Below are positions 26,427 to 34,964 of a stretch of 64,000 nt of DNA, in pieces. The notes under the pieces were generated by a model, which worked only from the letters and a program-made list of their open reading frames with translations, did not search any database and was not told where the DNA came from. The translations under genes were made by a program, and so were the position numbers. Numbering within the stretch: the first letter of the stretch is position 1; every line of letters begins with the position of its first letter. Source of the stretch: PALSA-610 sp038239145 (lineage in GTDB: Bacteria > Actinomycetota > Acidimicrobiia > IMCC26256 > PALSA-610). The DNA is taken from the NCBI GenBank assembly GCA_038239145.1, contig JBBSFB010000013.1, positions 17,004 through 81,003 of the forward strand. Reading direction: 5' to 3'.

Positions 26427-27008
26427 ATGCGGTGGCAGGTGCACGGCGAGCGGGTGTTGTACGACAGCAAGTGGGTCCAGCTGTGCCTCGTCGACGTCGA
26501 GATCCCGGGCGGCGAACGATTCGACCATCACGTCGTGCGCCTCCCCAACAAAGCAGCCGGCGCGCTCGTCCACGACCCGGAGCGCGGCGTACTGCTCTTG
26601 TGGCGGCATCGCTTCATCACCGACACGTGGGGATGGGAGATCCCGGCCGGCGGCATCGACCCCGGCGAGACGCCGGAACAGGGCGCGGCGCGCGAGGTGC
26701 TCGAAGAGACCGGCTGGAAACCCGGCCCGCTGCGCCACCTGATCAGCTTCAACCCCGTGAACGGAGTGAGCGATCAGGTCTTCCACACCTTCATCGCCGA
26801 CGGCGCCACCCACGTCGGTGAGCCGACGGATCCGAGCGAGTCGGAACGGATCGAATGGGTGCCGGTGGCCGAACTGCGACGCATCGTGCGTGAGCACGAG
26901 ATGCTCGACGGCATGTCGATCACCGCGGTCGCCTACGCCCTTGCCTTCGGAGAGCTCGACTCACGCGAGCCGCGGGACTCAGGCGAAACGGTCAGCCGGC
27001 CCGGGTGA
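26427..27008 (+). CDS. NUDIX hydrolase, ADP-ribose pyrophosphatase-like
   Basis: 193 aa. The NUDIX box is complete (G-x5-E-x7-REVLEETG, in GGIDPGETPEQGAAREVLEETGW, about residues 70-92). The N-terminal strand YDSKWVQLCLVDVEIPGGERFDHHVV resembles ADP-ribose/sugar-nucleotide pyrophosphatases. TACCCT lies exactly 6 nt before ATG 26427, so a leaderless start is likely. The 3' end overlaps the convergent membrane-protein gene by 17 nt. Confidence 0.87.
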   Translation: MRWQVHGERVLYDSKWVQLCLVDVEIPGGERFDHHVVRLPNKAAGALVHDPERGVLLLWRHRFITDTWGWEIPAGGIDPGETPEQGAAREVLEETGWKPGPLRHLISFNPVNGVSDQVFHTFIADGATHVGEPTDPSESERIEWVPVAELRRIVREHEMLDGMSITAVAYALAFGELDSREPRDSGETVSRPG

Positions 27009-28584
27009 ACACCGTGACGAGCCCGGTCGGTTGGCTCGCGTTGAGTTGCCGATATCCGGTCGCGAGTTGCGCCTTCAGCGCCGGATCGGGCGCGCCCAGC
27101 ATGACGACGTAGTCGACCACGCCACCCGTGCGACGCGCGTAGCCGGCCAGGTCGAGCCCAGGGTGGCGGGTAAACGCTCTCGGGTCGGTCGCAAGGTACA
27201 GCTCGCGAACGGGATCACGCGCCGCGACGTACTGGTACGGGAAGTACTTGTAGCGGCCCTCGTAATTATCGAGCTCGACAACCTTGCGCTCAGCCGCGAA
27301 GTATCCCGTCACACTCCGGAACGGGTCGGCGCGCAACGCGCTCGTCAGTTGGTCGACCCGGCTCGTGTCCTTGCCCAACACGACGATGTACGTCCGACCT
27401 GAGGTCATCGCCGACTGCACCGATGTGATCTCGCGCAGGGCCCGGTCGAGCGACCGGTACGTTGGCATGCGGACGCCGATCAGGGCGACCGCAACAACTG
27501 CGCCCGAAACTGCCGCAACCGCGCGCAGTCGCGCCGCCAAGGGTTGTGCGCCGAGCCAGACAATCGCCATCACGACCGCGAAGAGCGCCAGGCGTTCGTT
27601 GAGCAGCTCCGCACCGCCCGTGGCATTCGGCACGACGAGTGATGCCACCGCGCAAACGAGCGCGGCGACCAGCGACGCGTCGGTGACCGCGAACGAACCC
27701 TTGCGCACGCGCTTCACCGCCGCGACGGCCGAGAGGCCGACCAGGATCAGGATGAAGACGATCGTGATCCCGGCCTCGGCCCGGCTGTGCATCACCCGCA
27801 CGACGAACGCGAGGCCGACGAGCCCCCGGAGCACGTGCGCGAATGGGGGCCGGGGCGTGCTTCCCGAGGCATTGCTCGTAACCAGAACCGCGGGAACGAA
27901 CGCAGGCACACACGCGATCGCGGTCGCGGCGACACCGATCAGGTCACGCCGGCGCCGCCCCTGCATCGCGTCGAAGATCGCCACGAGCCCGACGAACGGG
28001 ACGGCGGCGATCACGCCCGACGGATGGAGCAGCGCCGTGAGGAAGAGCAACGCACCGACCCCGACGTACCTCCTCGTGCCCGGATCGTCGTGATGGCGGA
28101 GCCAATATCCGACGACGAAGAGGGTGCCGACCAGGCTGAGGAGGAAGTCCCAAAAGCCCAGCAACAAGAAGTACCCCGATCCGACGGGCAACAGCAACGT
28201 CACGAGGGACCCCGCCTTCGGGCGGACCGCCGATATCGCGTACCGACCCGCGAGCGCGAACAGCAGCAGATACGCGCTCAAGAAGAGTCGTTGACCGGTG
28301 AGCGCACCGCTCACGCGCACCAAACCGGCGAGCAGGAGGTGCCCGACCGGACTGTGCCCGAGACCGAGGTCGATCCGCACGTACGAGTGCAACGCCTTGG
28401 CGGCGGCACCGCGATAGGCGCCGGAGATGGCGACGCTCGACGCGAGGTGTGCGGGCCCGTCCTGATCAGGGAAACGCGTCGTCAGCCAGATGGGACCCAG
28501 CTGCGCAACGACGGCAACGACGGCGCAAACCTGAACGAGCCGCCGGACCCGCGTCGACGTCTCGCCGGTGTTGTCGTCGGTCAT
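26992..28584 (-). CDS. Multi-pass integral membrane protein, possible GT-C-type glycosyltransferase
   Basis: 530 aa with a short cytosolic start (MTDDNTGETSTRVRR) and roughly 10-12 hydrophobic helices through residue ~400. A long non-membrane C-terminal part follows (SVQSAMTSGRTYIVVLGKD..., about 400-530). An acidic FPDQDGPAHLASSVA motif after helix 1 resembles the first-loop Asp of GT-C glycosyltransferases, but this is the only clue. ATG 28584 is chosen over the upstream frame extension to 28659. No neighbouring cell-envelope genes confirm the role. Confidence 0.6.
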   Translation of the reverse strand: MTDDNTGETSTRVRRLVQVCAVVAVVAQLGPIWLTTRFPDQDGPAHLASSVAISGAYRGAAAKALHSYVRIDLGLGHSPVGHLLLAGLVRVSGALTGQRLFLSAYLLLFALAGRYAISAVRPKAGSLVTLLLPVGSGYFLLLGFWDFLLSLVGTLFVVGYWLRHHDDPGTRRYVGVGALLFLTALLHPSGVIAAVPFVGLVAIFDAMQGRRRRDLIGVAATAIACVPAFVPAVLVTSNASGSTPRPPFAHVLRGLVGLAFVVRVMHSRAEAGITIVFILILVGLSAVAAVKRVRKGSFAVTDASLVAALVCAVASLVVPNATGGAELLNERLALFAVVMAIVWLGAQPLAARLRAVAAVSGAVVAVALIGVRMPTYRSLDRALREITSVQSAMTSGRTYIVVLGKDTSRVDQLTSALRADPFRSVTGYFAAERKVVELDNYEGRYKYFPYQYVAARDPVRELYLATDPRAFTRHPGLDLAGYARRTGGVVDYVVMLGAPDPALKAQLATGYRQLNASQPTGLVTVFTRAG

Positions 28585-28689
28585 AGCGCGCGAAAACCGC
28601 GTGCGACCCAGTCGTAGACGGTCGGCTCGGCGTGGGGCCATACCCGATTCAGTCGGCACGCACGGGCCTTCAGGCGAGCACCCGGCGCG

Positions 28690-29226
28690 TCATCTTGGCG
28701 CGAGAGTCCGGCGGCTCCAGAAGTCGGTGAGGTCGAAGCCGGCCGGGGGCGTGAACCGGCGGTTGGTGAGCCGGGTCGCCCGCAGGTCGTCGATACAGAC
28801 CACTTCGACGGCTCCGATGTCTCCGCGGCCGGCACACACCAGGTACCACGACCCCGCTTTCAACGCGAGCCCGAGCGGTCGCACCGTGACCGCCGACTGG
28901 CGCGCGATCGTCACCTCGACTTCACGGCGTCGCTGCACGCCGCGCGCGAGCCGGCGGAGCGCGCCGTGCGGGATGCGATTCCGCGACCGGCAACCGGCCT
29001 CGTCGGTGGTGAGCGCAGTGAGGTGTCTCTGGAGTCCGTCCGTCAGCTCGATCCCGCTGCCCGCGCCGCGCGCGGTGAAGATCGGGACACCCGCTTCGCT
29101 GAGCGCTTCGACGTCGCGCAACACCGTGCGCTCGGAGACCTCGAGCGTCTCCGCGAGCTGCGGGGACGTCGTGTTGCCCCGATGTTGCAGCCCCAGCAAC
29201 ATGTCGAGCAGCCGAGCCGCGCGCAT
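28690..29226 (-). CDS. WYL-domain transcriptional regulator, compact form
   Basis: 178 aa. An N-terminal winged helix (RLLDMLLGLQHRGNTTSPQLAETLEVSERTVLRDVEALSEAGVPIF) is followed by a WYL-type segment (VTVRPLGLALKAGSWYLVCAGRG...EVVCIDDLRATRLTNRRF). Usual relatives are about 310-330 aa; here about 80 residues between the two parts (after LTTDEAG) are missing. That is either a natural short form or an internal deletion. TACGCT lies 6 nt before ATG 29226 (leaderless). The inverted repeat at 29241-29269 abuts this -10 and probably is its own operator. Confidence 0.78.
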   Translation of the reverse strand: MRAARLLDMLLGLQHRGNTTSPQLAETLEVSERTVLRDVEALSEAGVPIFTARGAGSGIELTDGLQRHLTALTTDEAGCRSRNRIPHGALRRLARGVQRRREVEVTIARQSAVTVRPLGLALKAGSWYLVCAGRGDIGAVEVVCIDDLRATRLTNRRFTPPAGFDLTDFWSRRTLAPR

Positions 29227-29240
29227 TCTCGGAGCGTAGA

Positions 29241-29269
29241 TCGAACATGACAGCAGATGTCAGGTTCGA
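29241..29269. promoter_or_regulatory. 29-bp inverted-repeat operator between WYL regulator and divergent gene
   Basis: Arms TCGAACATGACA and TGTCAGGTTCGA are separated by 5 nt; 11 of 12 positions pair. It starts 2 bp upstream of the regulator's predicted -10 hexamer (29233-29238, minus strand) and ends 18 bp before the divergent ATG 29288. The layout fits autoregulation and control of the divergent gene by the WYL protein. Confidence 0.65.
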
Positions 29270-29287
29270 CCTGCGAAGGTGCGTCCC

Positions 29288-29707
29288 ATGACCAACGACG
29301 ATGTCGAAGGAACTGGAACCCCGACCGAGGCGTGGCAGCTGACGACGCCGCCGGGCAGCAGCGCCTTCGAGGCGTACCGCGATCCCGAGGCCGACCCGCC
29401 TGCGCTCGTGGTGCAGGTCGGGAAGACGCAGCTGCGCTACCACCTGTCGTGCATCGAGGATCTGCACACGATGCTGACCGACTACGGCGACTGGATGCCG
29501 CGCGGGAACGCCGACGAGCAGAAGCCGGCGAAGGACGGCACCGTCGCGGCGTGGGGACGAGCGGCAGACAACCCGGTCGGCGGTTGGTACGGCTTCAAGA
29601 AGGGCTTGCGGGGACGGTTCGGCAACTACGTGCCTCCCGTGCTGGAAGCGCTCGGTCTCGCCGAGGTGGAGCACAACCCACGCAACAACCGTATGCGGGC
29701 GATCTGA
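29288..29707 (+). CDS. Uncharacterised small protein paired with WYL regulator
   Basis: 139 aa soluble protein of unknown function. Features: LRYHLSCIEDLHTMLTDYGDWMPRG, then ADNPVGGWYGFKKGLRGRFGNYVPPVLEALGLAEVEHNPRNNRMRAI. I recall a DUF family of this type near WYL regulators, but cannot name it with certainty. A GAAGGTG site precedes ATG 29288. Divergent transcription from the WYL gene across a shared operator suggests it is the regulator's target. Confidence 0.6.
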   Translation: MTNDDVEGTGTPTEAWQLTTPPGSSAFEAYRDPEADPPALVVQVGKTQLRYHLSCIEDLHTMLTDYGDWMPRGNADEQKPAKDGTVAAWGRAADNPVGGWYGFKKGLRGRFGNYVPPVLEALGLAEVEHNPRNNRMRAI

Positions 29708-29878
29708 CATCGACGGCACGCTGTCGCCTCCCACCCGAGCGTCGGCGGATCCTCCGTCGCCGGCCGCAAAACCGCCGGACGCCCACCATCTCCGTTTTTC
29801 GCCGGGCACGGAACTACGTTCGCTGCATCGAGGTTTCGTCGACCTCGGGCGGAGGGTTCCCTGCATCGGAGGCGGACT

Positions 29879-30730
29879 ATGGGGTCGCGCAAGCGCGAAC
29901 AGGCGGAGCTACACAATCTCAACCGATTGATCTGGGGTGCCGCGGTCTACGACCGGCACGTCGAACAGAGCAAGGCGCAACGCGCCGCGCGCCGGGCCCG
30001 CCGCCGGAGCACGGCATCGATCGTGCTCGGGTTGACCTTTCTGAGCGCAGCCGGCGTGCTGATGCTGTTCTCGGGGGCGGCGTTCGCGCACGACAGCGCG
30101 ATCGGCATCTCGTGCACACAGGTCGATTTCAACTATCAGAACTTCGCCGGCTCGTCGACGACCGCGCACGAGTCCATCACCGTCGACGGTGGCGTACCGA
30201 TCGCGCGCGACTTCACGTTCACCGGCGCGCAGGCGACCGACAGCGTCGCGTTGTCGCTCGGGTCGGGCACGCACTCCGTCAGCGCGAACAATTCGTGGGA
30301 CTCGTCCGACGGTGGCGGTTCGGCGCAGGCCCACGAGACACTGTCCGACTGCGCGCCACCGCCTACGAGCACGAGCACCACCGCGCCGCACCCGACGACG
30401 ACAACCGTCGCCCCCACGACGTCGACAACGATGGGCACCACCACCACCACCACGATCCCGGCCACAACGTCTACGACGTCGGCGACACCGATCACCCCGT
30501 TGGGCTCGACGTCGACGACTGCGGAGACACCTGTGACCCCGCTCGGCTCCACCTCGACGACGAGCCCGCGGGGACCGATCACCACGAGCGGTTCACCGAC
30601 CCCGCCCGGGCAACTCGCGAACACGGGCTCGAAGAGCAACGGTCCGCTCGCCGCGGCATCGGCGATGATCGGGCTCGGATTGCTCGCGATGGGCCTCGGC
30701 CGCCGTCCCAAGATCACCATCCCGTATTGA
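29879..30730 (+). CDS. LAxTG-type sortase-anchored or membrane-anchored surface protein
   Basis: 283 aa. A basic cytosolic start (about 1-45) precedes a signal-anchor or signal peptide (STASIVLGLTFLSAAGVLMLFSGAAFA). Next comes a small Ig-like domain with two Cys (about 80-155, ISCTQVDF...LSDC) and a Thr/Pro stalk with TPLGSTSTT repeats. The sorting signal is LANTG at 245-249 followed by a hydrophobic helix and a RRPK tail. LAxTG fits class E sortases of high-GC actinobacteria. The unusually long basic N-region is atypical. A GGAGG site precedes ATG 29879. Confidence 0.8.
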   Translation: MGSRKREQAELHNLNRLIWGAAVYDRHVEQSKAQRAARRARRRSTASIVLGLTFLSAAGVLMLFSGAAFAHDSAIGISCTQVDFNYQNFAGSSTTAHESITVDGGVPIARDFTFTGAQATDSVALSLGSGTHSVSANNSWDSSDGGGSAQAHETLSDCAPPPTSTSTTAPHPTTTTVAPTTSTTMGTTTTTTIPATTSTTSATPITPLGSTSTTAETPVTPLGSTSTTSPRGPITTSGSPTPPGQLANTGSKSNGPLAAASAMIGLGLLAMGLGRRPKITIPY

Positions 30731-31030
30731 CACCGCACACGTAGACACACAGCTGGCCGCTACGTCGCCTTCGCCCCACAATTTCCGCAGGTCACCGTCG
30801 TCAGCTCAACCCAGATGACCGCGGGTGTCACCGTCGACCGCGACGCTGCCCTCACTGCCTGCAACGTGTGGGTCGAGCTCCTCGGCAACCGGACCCGGCT
30901 CGCCCACCGACGCGGCGGGCGTCTGCGCTTCGTGTGTCGCCGTGCACCGAGCTGCGTCGTACACCTCCGATGAGTTCTGACGCGCCTGCGAGTCGTAGAC
31001 GTCGACAACCGCACGACCCGGAGGTGTTAC
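30731..31030. other. Intergenic, no supported gene
   Basis: 300 bp between the surface protein and the reductase gene. A minus-strand frame (30760-31014) ends in VTCGNCGAKA, a possible relic of a zinc-ribbon sequence, but it has no recognisable body or ribosome site. Confidence 0.4.
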
Positions 31031-31630
31031 GTGTCGAGATCTGTGCTCTACATGTCGATGTCGGTCGACGGGTACATCGCGGCCCCTAACGCCGGACCGG
31101 ACAACCCCGGCGGCGACGACTTCATGCGGCTGCACGAGTGGTACGGGTTCGATGGAGAGCCCGGGCCGAACGCGGAGATCGCCGACGAGTCCGGGATGGG
31201 CCGACACTTCTTGGACGAGGACAAGAGGACCGGCGCGGTGCTCTCGGGTCGTAACACGGCGGAGCAGGTCGATCACTGGGGCGGCGATCACCACGACGGT
31301 GTCCCGATCTTCGTGCCCAGTCACCGGCCACCGGGTCCGTCGGTCGCGAACTATCCGTTGGTGACGTACGTGACCGATGGGATCGTCAGTGCGATGGCGC
31401 AGGCGAAGGCAGCCGCGGGTGACCGCGACGTGCTGGTCCACGGCGCGTATACGGCACAGAGCGCGCTCGAGGCCGGCGTGCTCGACGAGTTGCAAATTCA
31501 CCAGGTGCCGGTGCTGTTCGGTGGCGGCCTGCGATTGTTCGACGTGTTGCCATCGAGGATCGAGTTGGAGATCGTGCGGGTGATCGACACCCCGACCGTC
31601 ACGCACCTCCGCTACCGCGTCGTCACGTAG
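31031..31630 (+). CDS. RibD C-terminal/dihydrofolate reductase-like oxidoreductase
   Basis: 199 aa of the DHFR-like RibD-C family, which uses NADPH. Typical motifs: VLYMSMSVDGYIAAPN at the start, GAVLSGRNTAEQVDHW, IFVPSHRPP, and C-terminal VLDELQIHQVPVLFGGGLRLFD. The family is often called dihydrofolate reductase in databases but usually has other substrates. An AGGTG/GGAGG site precedes GTG 31031. A weak hairpin (GTGGGT...GCCCAC, 31645-31662) follows. It is the last chromosomal gene before the integrated elements. Confidence 0.85.
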   Translation: MSRSVLYMSMSVDGYIAAPNAGPDNPGGDDFMRLHEWYGFDGEPGPNAEIADESGMGRHFLDEDKRTGAVLSGRNTAEQVDHWGGDHHDGVPIFVPSHRPPGPSVANYPLVTYVTDGIVSAMAQAKAAAGDRDVLVHGAYTAQSALEAGVLDELQIHQVPVLFGGGLRLFDVLPSRIELEIVRVIDTPTVTHLRYRVVT

Positions 31631-31729
31631 ACAATCCGCGCCACGTGGGTTGCGAAGCCCACAGAACTTGGATCGCAACGCGATGGGCGACAGTCGACCA
31701 GCGCACGGCCGTTCACGCACGCACCAACT

Positions 31730-31774
31730 CAGCGCGCTCGGAGGGAGTCGAACCCCCAACCTTCTGATCCGTAG
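31730..31774. repeat. att copy 1: displaced 3' half of tRNA-Arg (left end of element A)
   Basis: A 45-bp exact copy of the tRNA-Arg(ACG) 3' portion (anticodon loop to 3' end), also at 37731-37775 and 45702-45746. With copy 2 it shares 9 further bases to the left (54 bp: 31721-31774 and 37722-37775). It lacks the 5' half of the tRNA and so is not a functional gene. It marks the outer end of the tandem insertion. Confidence 0.92.
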
Positions 31775-31887
31775 GTGCTTCGCCGACGCCCGAGACGGAT
31801 GTCTCGTGCTCCGCAATGCTCCTGAGCAGCGACGTTACCGCGAGCGCGTCTGCTGCGTGAATCAGAATCCGGCGGGTCAGCCCGTGT

Positions 31888-31898
31888 TTGTTAGCAAC
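31888..31898. repeat. Arm-type site, element A left (TTGTTAGCAAC)
   Basis: An exact 11-bp match to 37654-37664 near the right end of element A. It sits 113 bp inside att copy 1. Such short repeats flanking the core are where tyrosine integrases bind with their N-terminal domain. Confidence 0.6.
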
Positions 31899-31934
31899 GT
31901 CGTGAGCAGAGGATGTGGTCAGCCCCATATGAGG

Positions 31935-31940
31935 TAGAGT
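31935..31940 (+). promoter_or_regulatory. -10 hexamer TAGAGT, leaderless start
   Basis: Six nt separate TAGAGT from ATG 31947 of the toxin gene; no ribosome site is present. Confidence 0.4.
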
Positions 31941-31946
31941 GCATCT

Positions 31947-32375
31947 ATGGAAGTTCGGTATCACCCGTTCTTCGAGCAGTGGCTCGTAGCGGTGGCTGAG
32001 GCCGACGAGGAAGTGTTCGGTGAGGTGATGGCGCTGCTGAGTGCATTGGAGCAGCACGGTCGCGACCTCGAAGACGAGGCTCGGGATGAATCGCATCCAA
32101 TCGTGACCGCTCGCTACGACCTGCACGCACTGCGACGGACGCCACCGACGCAGAGCACGCCATACGCGGATGCTCCGCCGGTCCTGCGAATCGTCTACGG
32201 CTACTGCCGGAGCGACGCCGGCGCCGAGGTTGCGGTCGCGCTCGTTGGTGGCGACAAGACGTCACTCGGAAATCACTGGTATCCGCCGCACATTGCCGAG
32301 GCGCAGAGCCGACTCGACCAGTACTGCCGTAAGTATCCCGAGCTGACACCGATCGTGAAGCGAGGCAATCGATGA
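31947..32375 (+). CDS. RelE/HigB-superfamily toxin (Gp49-like), element A
   Basis: 142 aa putative type II toxin that would act as an mRNA interferase. The fold is suggested by RYHPFFEQWLVAVAEADEEVFGEVMALLSALEQHG, then a PPVLRIVYGYC strand and VALVGGDKTSLGNHWYPPHIAEAQSRLDQY. The last segment is characteristic of the longer HigB/RelE-like proteins. Its stop overlaps the antitoxin start (ATGA). Toxin-first order is typical of HigBA. It lies just inside att copy 1 and may stabilise the element. Confidence 0.82.
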   Translation: MEVRYHPFFEQWLVAVAEADEEVFGEVMALLSALEQHGRDLEDEARDESHPIVTARYDLHALRRTPPTQSTPYADAPPVLRIVYGYCRSDAGAEVAVALVGGDKTSLGNHWYPPHIAEAQSRLDQYCRKYPELTPIVKRGNR

Positions 32376-32764
32376 CCAAGCGCTCCATTCCGACCGACAC
32401 CGCGAAGGCCGCGAGCACGAAGCTCAAGGCCGAGGACTGGAAGCGTGCAGAGGGCGCGCACGAGCGGTTCAAGGACCTGTTGGAGGTCAAGCCGCGAGCC
32501 AAAGCGCGTTACGACGCGGTGTTGGGCGAGATCAACGCGCGCCAGGCGACACTGCGTCGGCTTCGGGAGGCACGCGCGCTGACGCAGTCGACGGTCGCCG
32601 AGCTGCTGGAGATGGATCAGTCGGAGGTCTCGCGTCTCGAGTACCGCAGCGACATGTTGCTCTCGACGCTCAAGCGTTTCGTGCAAGCCACCGGCGGCGA
32701 ACTGCATCTCGTCGTGCGATACCCCGACGGTGCCCCCGTCGAGCTCCTCGTCTCGGACGAGTAG
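32372..32764 (+). CDS. XRE-family antitoxin (HigA-like), element A
   Basis: 130 aa. A basic, Ala/Lys-rich N-terminal half is followed by a helix-turn-helix (LRRLREARALTQSTVAELLEMDQSEVSRLEYRSDMLLSTLKRFVQATGGEL) and a short C-terminal strand (HLVVRYPDGAPVELLV). It would neutralise the toxin encoded directly upstream and repress the pair. Translationally coupled by ATGA. Confidence 0.85.
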   Translation: MTKRSIPTDTAKAASTKLKAEDWKRAEGAHERFKDLLEVKPRAKARYDAVLGEINARQATLRRLREARALTQSTVAELLEMDQSEVSRLEYRSDMLLSTLKRFVQATGGELHLVVRYPDGAPVELLVSDE

Positions 32765-32945
32765 CGGTGCTCCGAAGATGAGCGCGCGCAGATCCGGCGT
32801 TCAGGGATACCCGATGGACTGTGCATGCGGCATTGGGCGCGTCAAGGCGATGCCTGTTGCTCGTTGCCCTCTACTGGGTGCGAGGTCGAGGCATACGGAG
32901 CTCGTCGGGTGCAAGCATGTGCTCTCGGTCTCAAGGGAGGCAACG

Positions 32946-33341
32946 ATGGCGGAGCCGGCCGGACTGAACCACATTGCCATGAGCGTTCCGGCCGGAACGC
33001 TCACGGACGAGTATCGGACTGAGTTGCTGAAGTTCTACGGCGCGCTACTCGGTTGGCGCGAGATCGAGTCTCTGCGACTTCCGGACCGACTGACAGTCTC
33101 GGTCGGTCCTCACAGCTATGTGAACCTACGGGAGCGACCTGATCCGATGGCATGCTCTGGTTACGAGCATTTCGGCATCGTGGTCGCGTCCACCGAGGAA
33201 GCCGAACGGCTCTGGAACGATCTCGACGCCGAGCCGCGGGAGACGAACCTCGAACCACTCGCCGCGGGCGAAGACGGCTACCGGTCGTTCCGGTTCCGAT
33301 ATCTCCTCCCACTCACGGTCGAGGTTCAGTTTTTCCCGTAG
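32946..33341 (+). CDS. VOC-family-like small protein, element A cargo
   Basis: 131 aa with VOC-like organisation: GLNHIAMSVPAGTLTDEYRTELLKFYGALLGWREIES and later YEHFGIVVASTEEAERLWNDL, ending LTVEVQFFP. His near the start of each half could be metal ligands. An AGGGAGG ribosome site lies 7 nt before ATG 32946. Substrate unknown; it could be a lyase or antibiotic-binding protein. No partner gene is evident. Confidence 0.65.
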   Translation: MAEPAGLNHIAMSVPAGTLTDEYRTELLKFYGALLGWREIESLRLPDRLTVSVGPHSYVNLRERPDPMACSGYEHFGIVVASTEEAERLWNDLDAEPRETNLEPLAAGEDGYRSFRFRYLLPLTVEVQFFP

Positions 33342-33529
33342 CCGATGCACCCGCCGCTATCAGTAATCGCGGTCTCGATCGCGATCGTCACACTCCCGGC
33401 GTTCGGTGACACCCGACGCAAGGTCTTGGGCCGCGCGTTATGCGACAAGGTCGCCGATCCCTACGTGCCGTTAGGCGTGGATGTCATTCCGACGATGATC
33501 GTGTTGGCGAGCGCGCATTATGTCGCGTC

Positions 33530-34630
33530 ATGGCATACCGTGTCGCCGTGGCCGACGACAGTGGCGGCTGGGCCCGCGTCGATCGGCTGGAGCGCTACGC
33601 CGCGGTCGCCGAGTCCCTCGCGCTGCTCAGCGACCCGCGCCTGCGCGACCTGCTGGACGGCTCGGCCGTCGTCGGCACGGGCATCGGCGGCACGACGTCG
33701 GTCGTCCACGTGGACGGCACGCCGGTCTTCGTCAAGCAGGTCCCACTCACCGACCTCGAGCGCCGGCCCGAGCACCTGATGTCGACCGCCAACCTCTTCG
33801 ACCTGCCCCTCGGCTGCCAGTACGGCGTCGGGTCGCCGTCGTTCGGCGTGTGGCGCGAACTGGCCGCGCTCGTCACGACGTCGAGCTGGGTGCTGGCCGG
33901 TCGCACCGCCGCCTTCCCACTCCTTTACCACTGGCGGGTGCTGGACGACCGCCATCTGGCGTTGTCTGACGAGCTCGCCGACGTGGAGACGGCCGTCGCG
34001 CACTGGGACGGTTCGTCGGCGGTGCGCCGGCGCATCGAGGCGATCGCCGGGGCGACGGCCGCCGTCACCGTCTTCCTTGAGTACGTCCCGTTCGGGCTCG
34101 AGGCCTGGATGGAGGAGCACGTCGGGGGCGACGAGCCGGCAGCTGAGGCGGCGATCACGATGGTGCACGACGCGCTGCGGCGCGACGTCGCGTTCATGAA
34201 CGCGGCGGGCGTGTTCCACTTCGACGCCCACCTCGGGAACATCCTCACCGACGGGCACCGCCTCTACCTCGCCGACTTCGGGCTGGCGACGTCGCCGCGG
34301 TACGAGCTGACCGCCGCCGAGGAGGGTTTCCTCGCCCGGAATCGCAGCCACGATCGGTGCCACACGGTCACCCGCCTCGTCGACTGGCTGGTCACGCATC
34401 TCACCGGGCGACCGCACTGGACCGAACGGGACGAGCTCGTCCGCCGCTGGGCCGCGGGCGAGGAGCCGGCCGACGTCCTGCCTGCGGCGGCGAGGATCAT
34501 CACGCGCTACGCGCCGATCGCCGTCGTCGTCAACGACTTCTACCGGCGGCTGCACACGGAGGACAGGTCCACGCCCTATCCGGCCGACGAGGTCGAGCGG
34601 GCCTGCGCCGCCACCGGCTTCGACTTGTAG
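33530..34630 (+). CDS. Protein-kinase-like fold phosphotransferase, element A cargo
   Basis: 366 aa kinase-fold protein. A glycine-poor N-lobe has VFVKQV (ATP Lys candidate). The catalytic loop is HFDAHLGNIL (H-x-D...N), and the metal motif DFG is intact in LADFGLA. The wide spacing and EYVPFGLEAWMEEHV resemble small-molecule or atypical Ser/Thr kinases of actinobacteria. TTATGT ends 6 nt before ATG 33530 (leaderless style). Its codon use is as GC-rich as the chromosome. Possible roles: antibiotic phosphotransferase or defence-linked kinase; neither can be shown. Confidence 0.72.
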   Translation: MAYRVAVADDSGGWARVDRLERYAAVAESLALLSDPRLRDLLDGSAVVGTGIGGTTSVVHVDGTPVFVKQVPLTDLERRPEHLMSTANLFDLPLGCQYGVGSPSFGVWRELAALVTTSSWVLAGRTAAFPLLYHWRVLDDRHLALSDELADVETAVAHWDGSSAVRRRIEAIAGATAAVTVFLEYVPFGLEAWMEEHVGGDEPAAEAAITMVHDALRRDVAFMNAAGVFHFDAHLGNILTDGHRLYLADFGLATSPRYELTAAEEGFLARNRSHDRCHTVTRLVDWLVTHLTGRPHWTERDELVRRWAAGEEPADVLPAAARIITRYAPIAVVVNDFYRRLHTEDRSTPYPADEVERACAATGFDL

Positions 34631-34964
34631 CGTCGGGCCGCCAGCGCGGGCGGTGACGGAGGTGGTCGATGAAGGCGAACCGGGGCGTCCGCGAGGCACA
34701 TCGAAAGCTCATCGAGGTAGCGCATTGCCCACGATCGCGGACATGGCAGTCCTTCGCGGAGGACTGTTCGCACGGTGCGCACCTATCAACACACGAAGCG
34801 ACGCGAATTGCCGCTGTGCCCGCGAGCCGAACCGGCGATAGCGCGGAGAGCCGGACCGACCCATAACGACGACGCCCGCGAGCCGCGACGGCATCCTCAA
34901 AGTTCCGTTCTGGGACGCGGATTCTGTTATCGCGGGAGCGTCGAGAGCGCGTTCAGCGAGCTGC
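34631..34964. other. Gap with one weak small-ORF candidate
   Basis: 334 bp between the kinase and the minus-strand accessory gene. The only translation signal is a GGAGGTGG site 5 nt before ATG 34669, opening a 65-codon frame (34669-34866) of no recognisable family. Nothing else was seen. Confidence 0.3.

Noticed and set aside
29708..29878. Riboswitch upstream of the surface-protein gene
   Set aside because: Short hairpins can be drawn but no conserved core of a known cell-wall-gene riboswitch (such as the cyclic-di-AMP class) was recognised.
30783..30795. TTTCCGCAGGTCA copy outside the elements, possible fourth end box
   Set aside because: Only 13 bp match, no att core or arm words nearby; treated as coincidence or old scar.
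30760..31014. Minus-strand frame ending VTCGNCGAKA, possible zinc-ribbon protein
   Set aside because: Only the last few residues look meaningful, the rest is Arg/Thr-rich, and there is no ribosome site or leaderless signal.
31730..31774. Possible second tRNA-Arg gene (also at 37731-37775)
   Set aside because: Only the 3' half from the anticodon loop onward is present; no D arm or 5' acceptor strand follows, so these are att copies.
33431..33530. GTTAGGC and GTTATGC words suggesting an integron attC site
   Set aside because: The required inversely repeated partner (consensus RYYYAAC) and the hairpin arms are absent, and there is no IntI.
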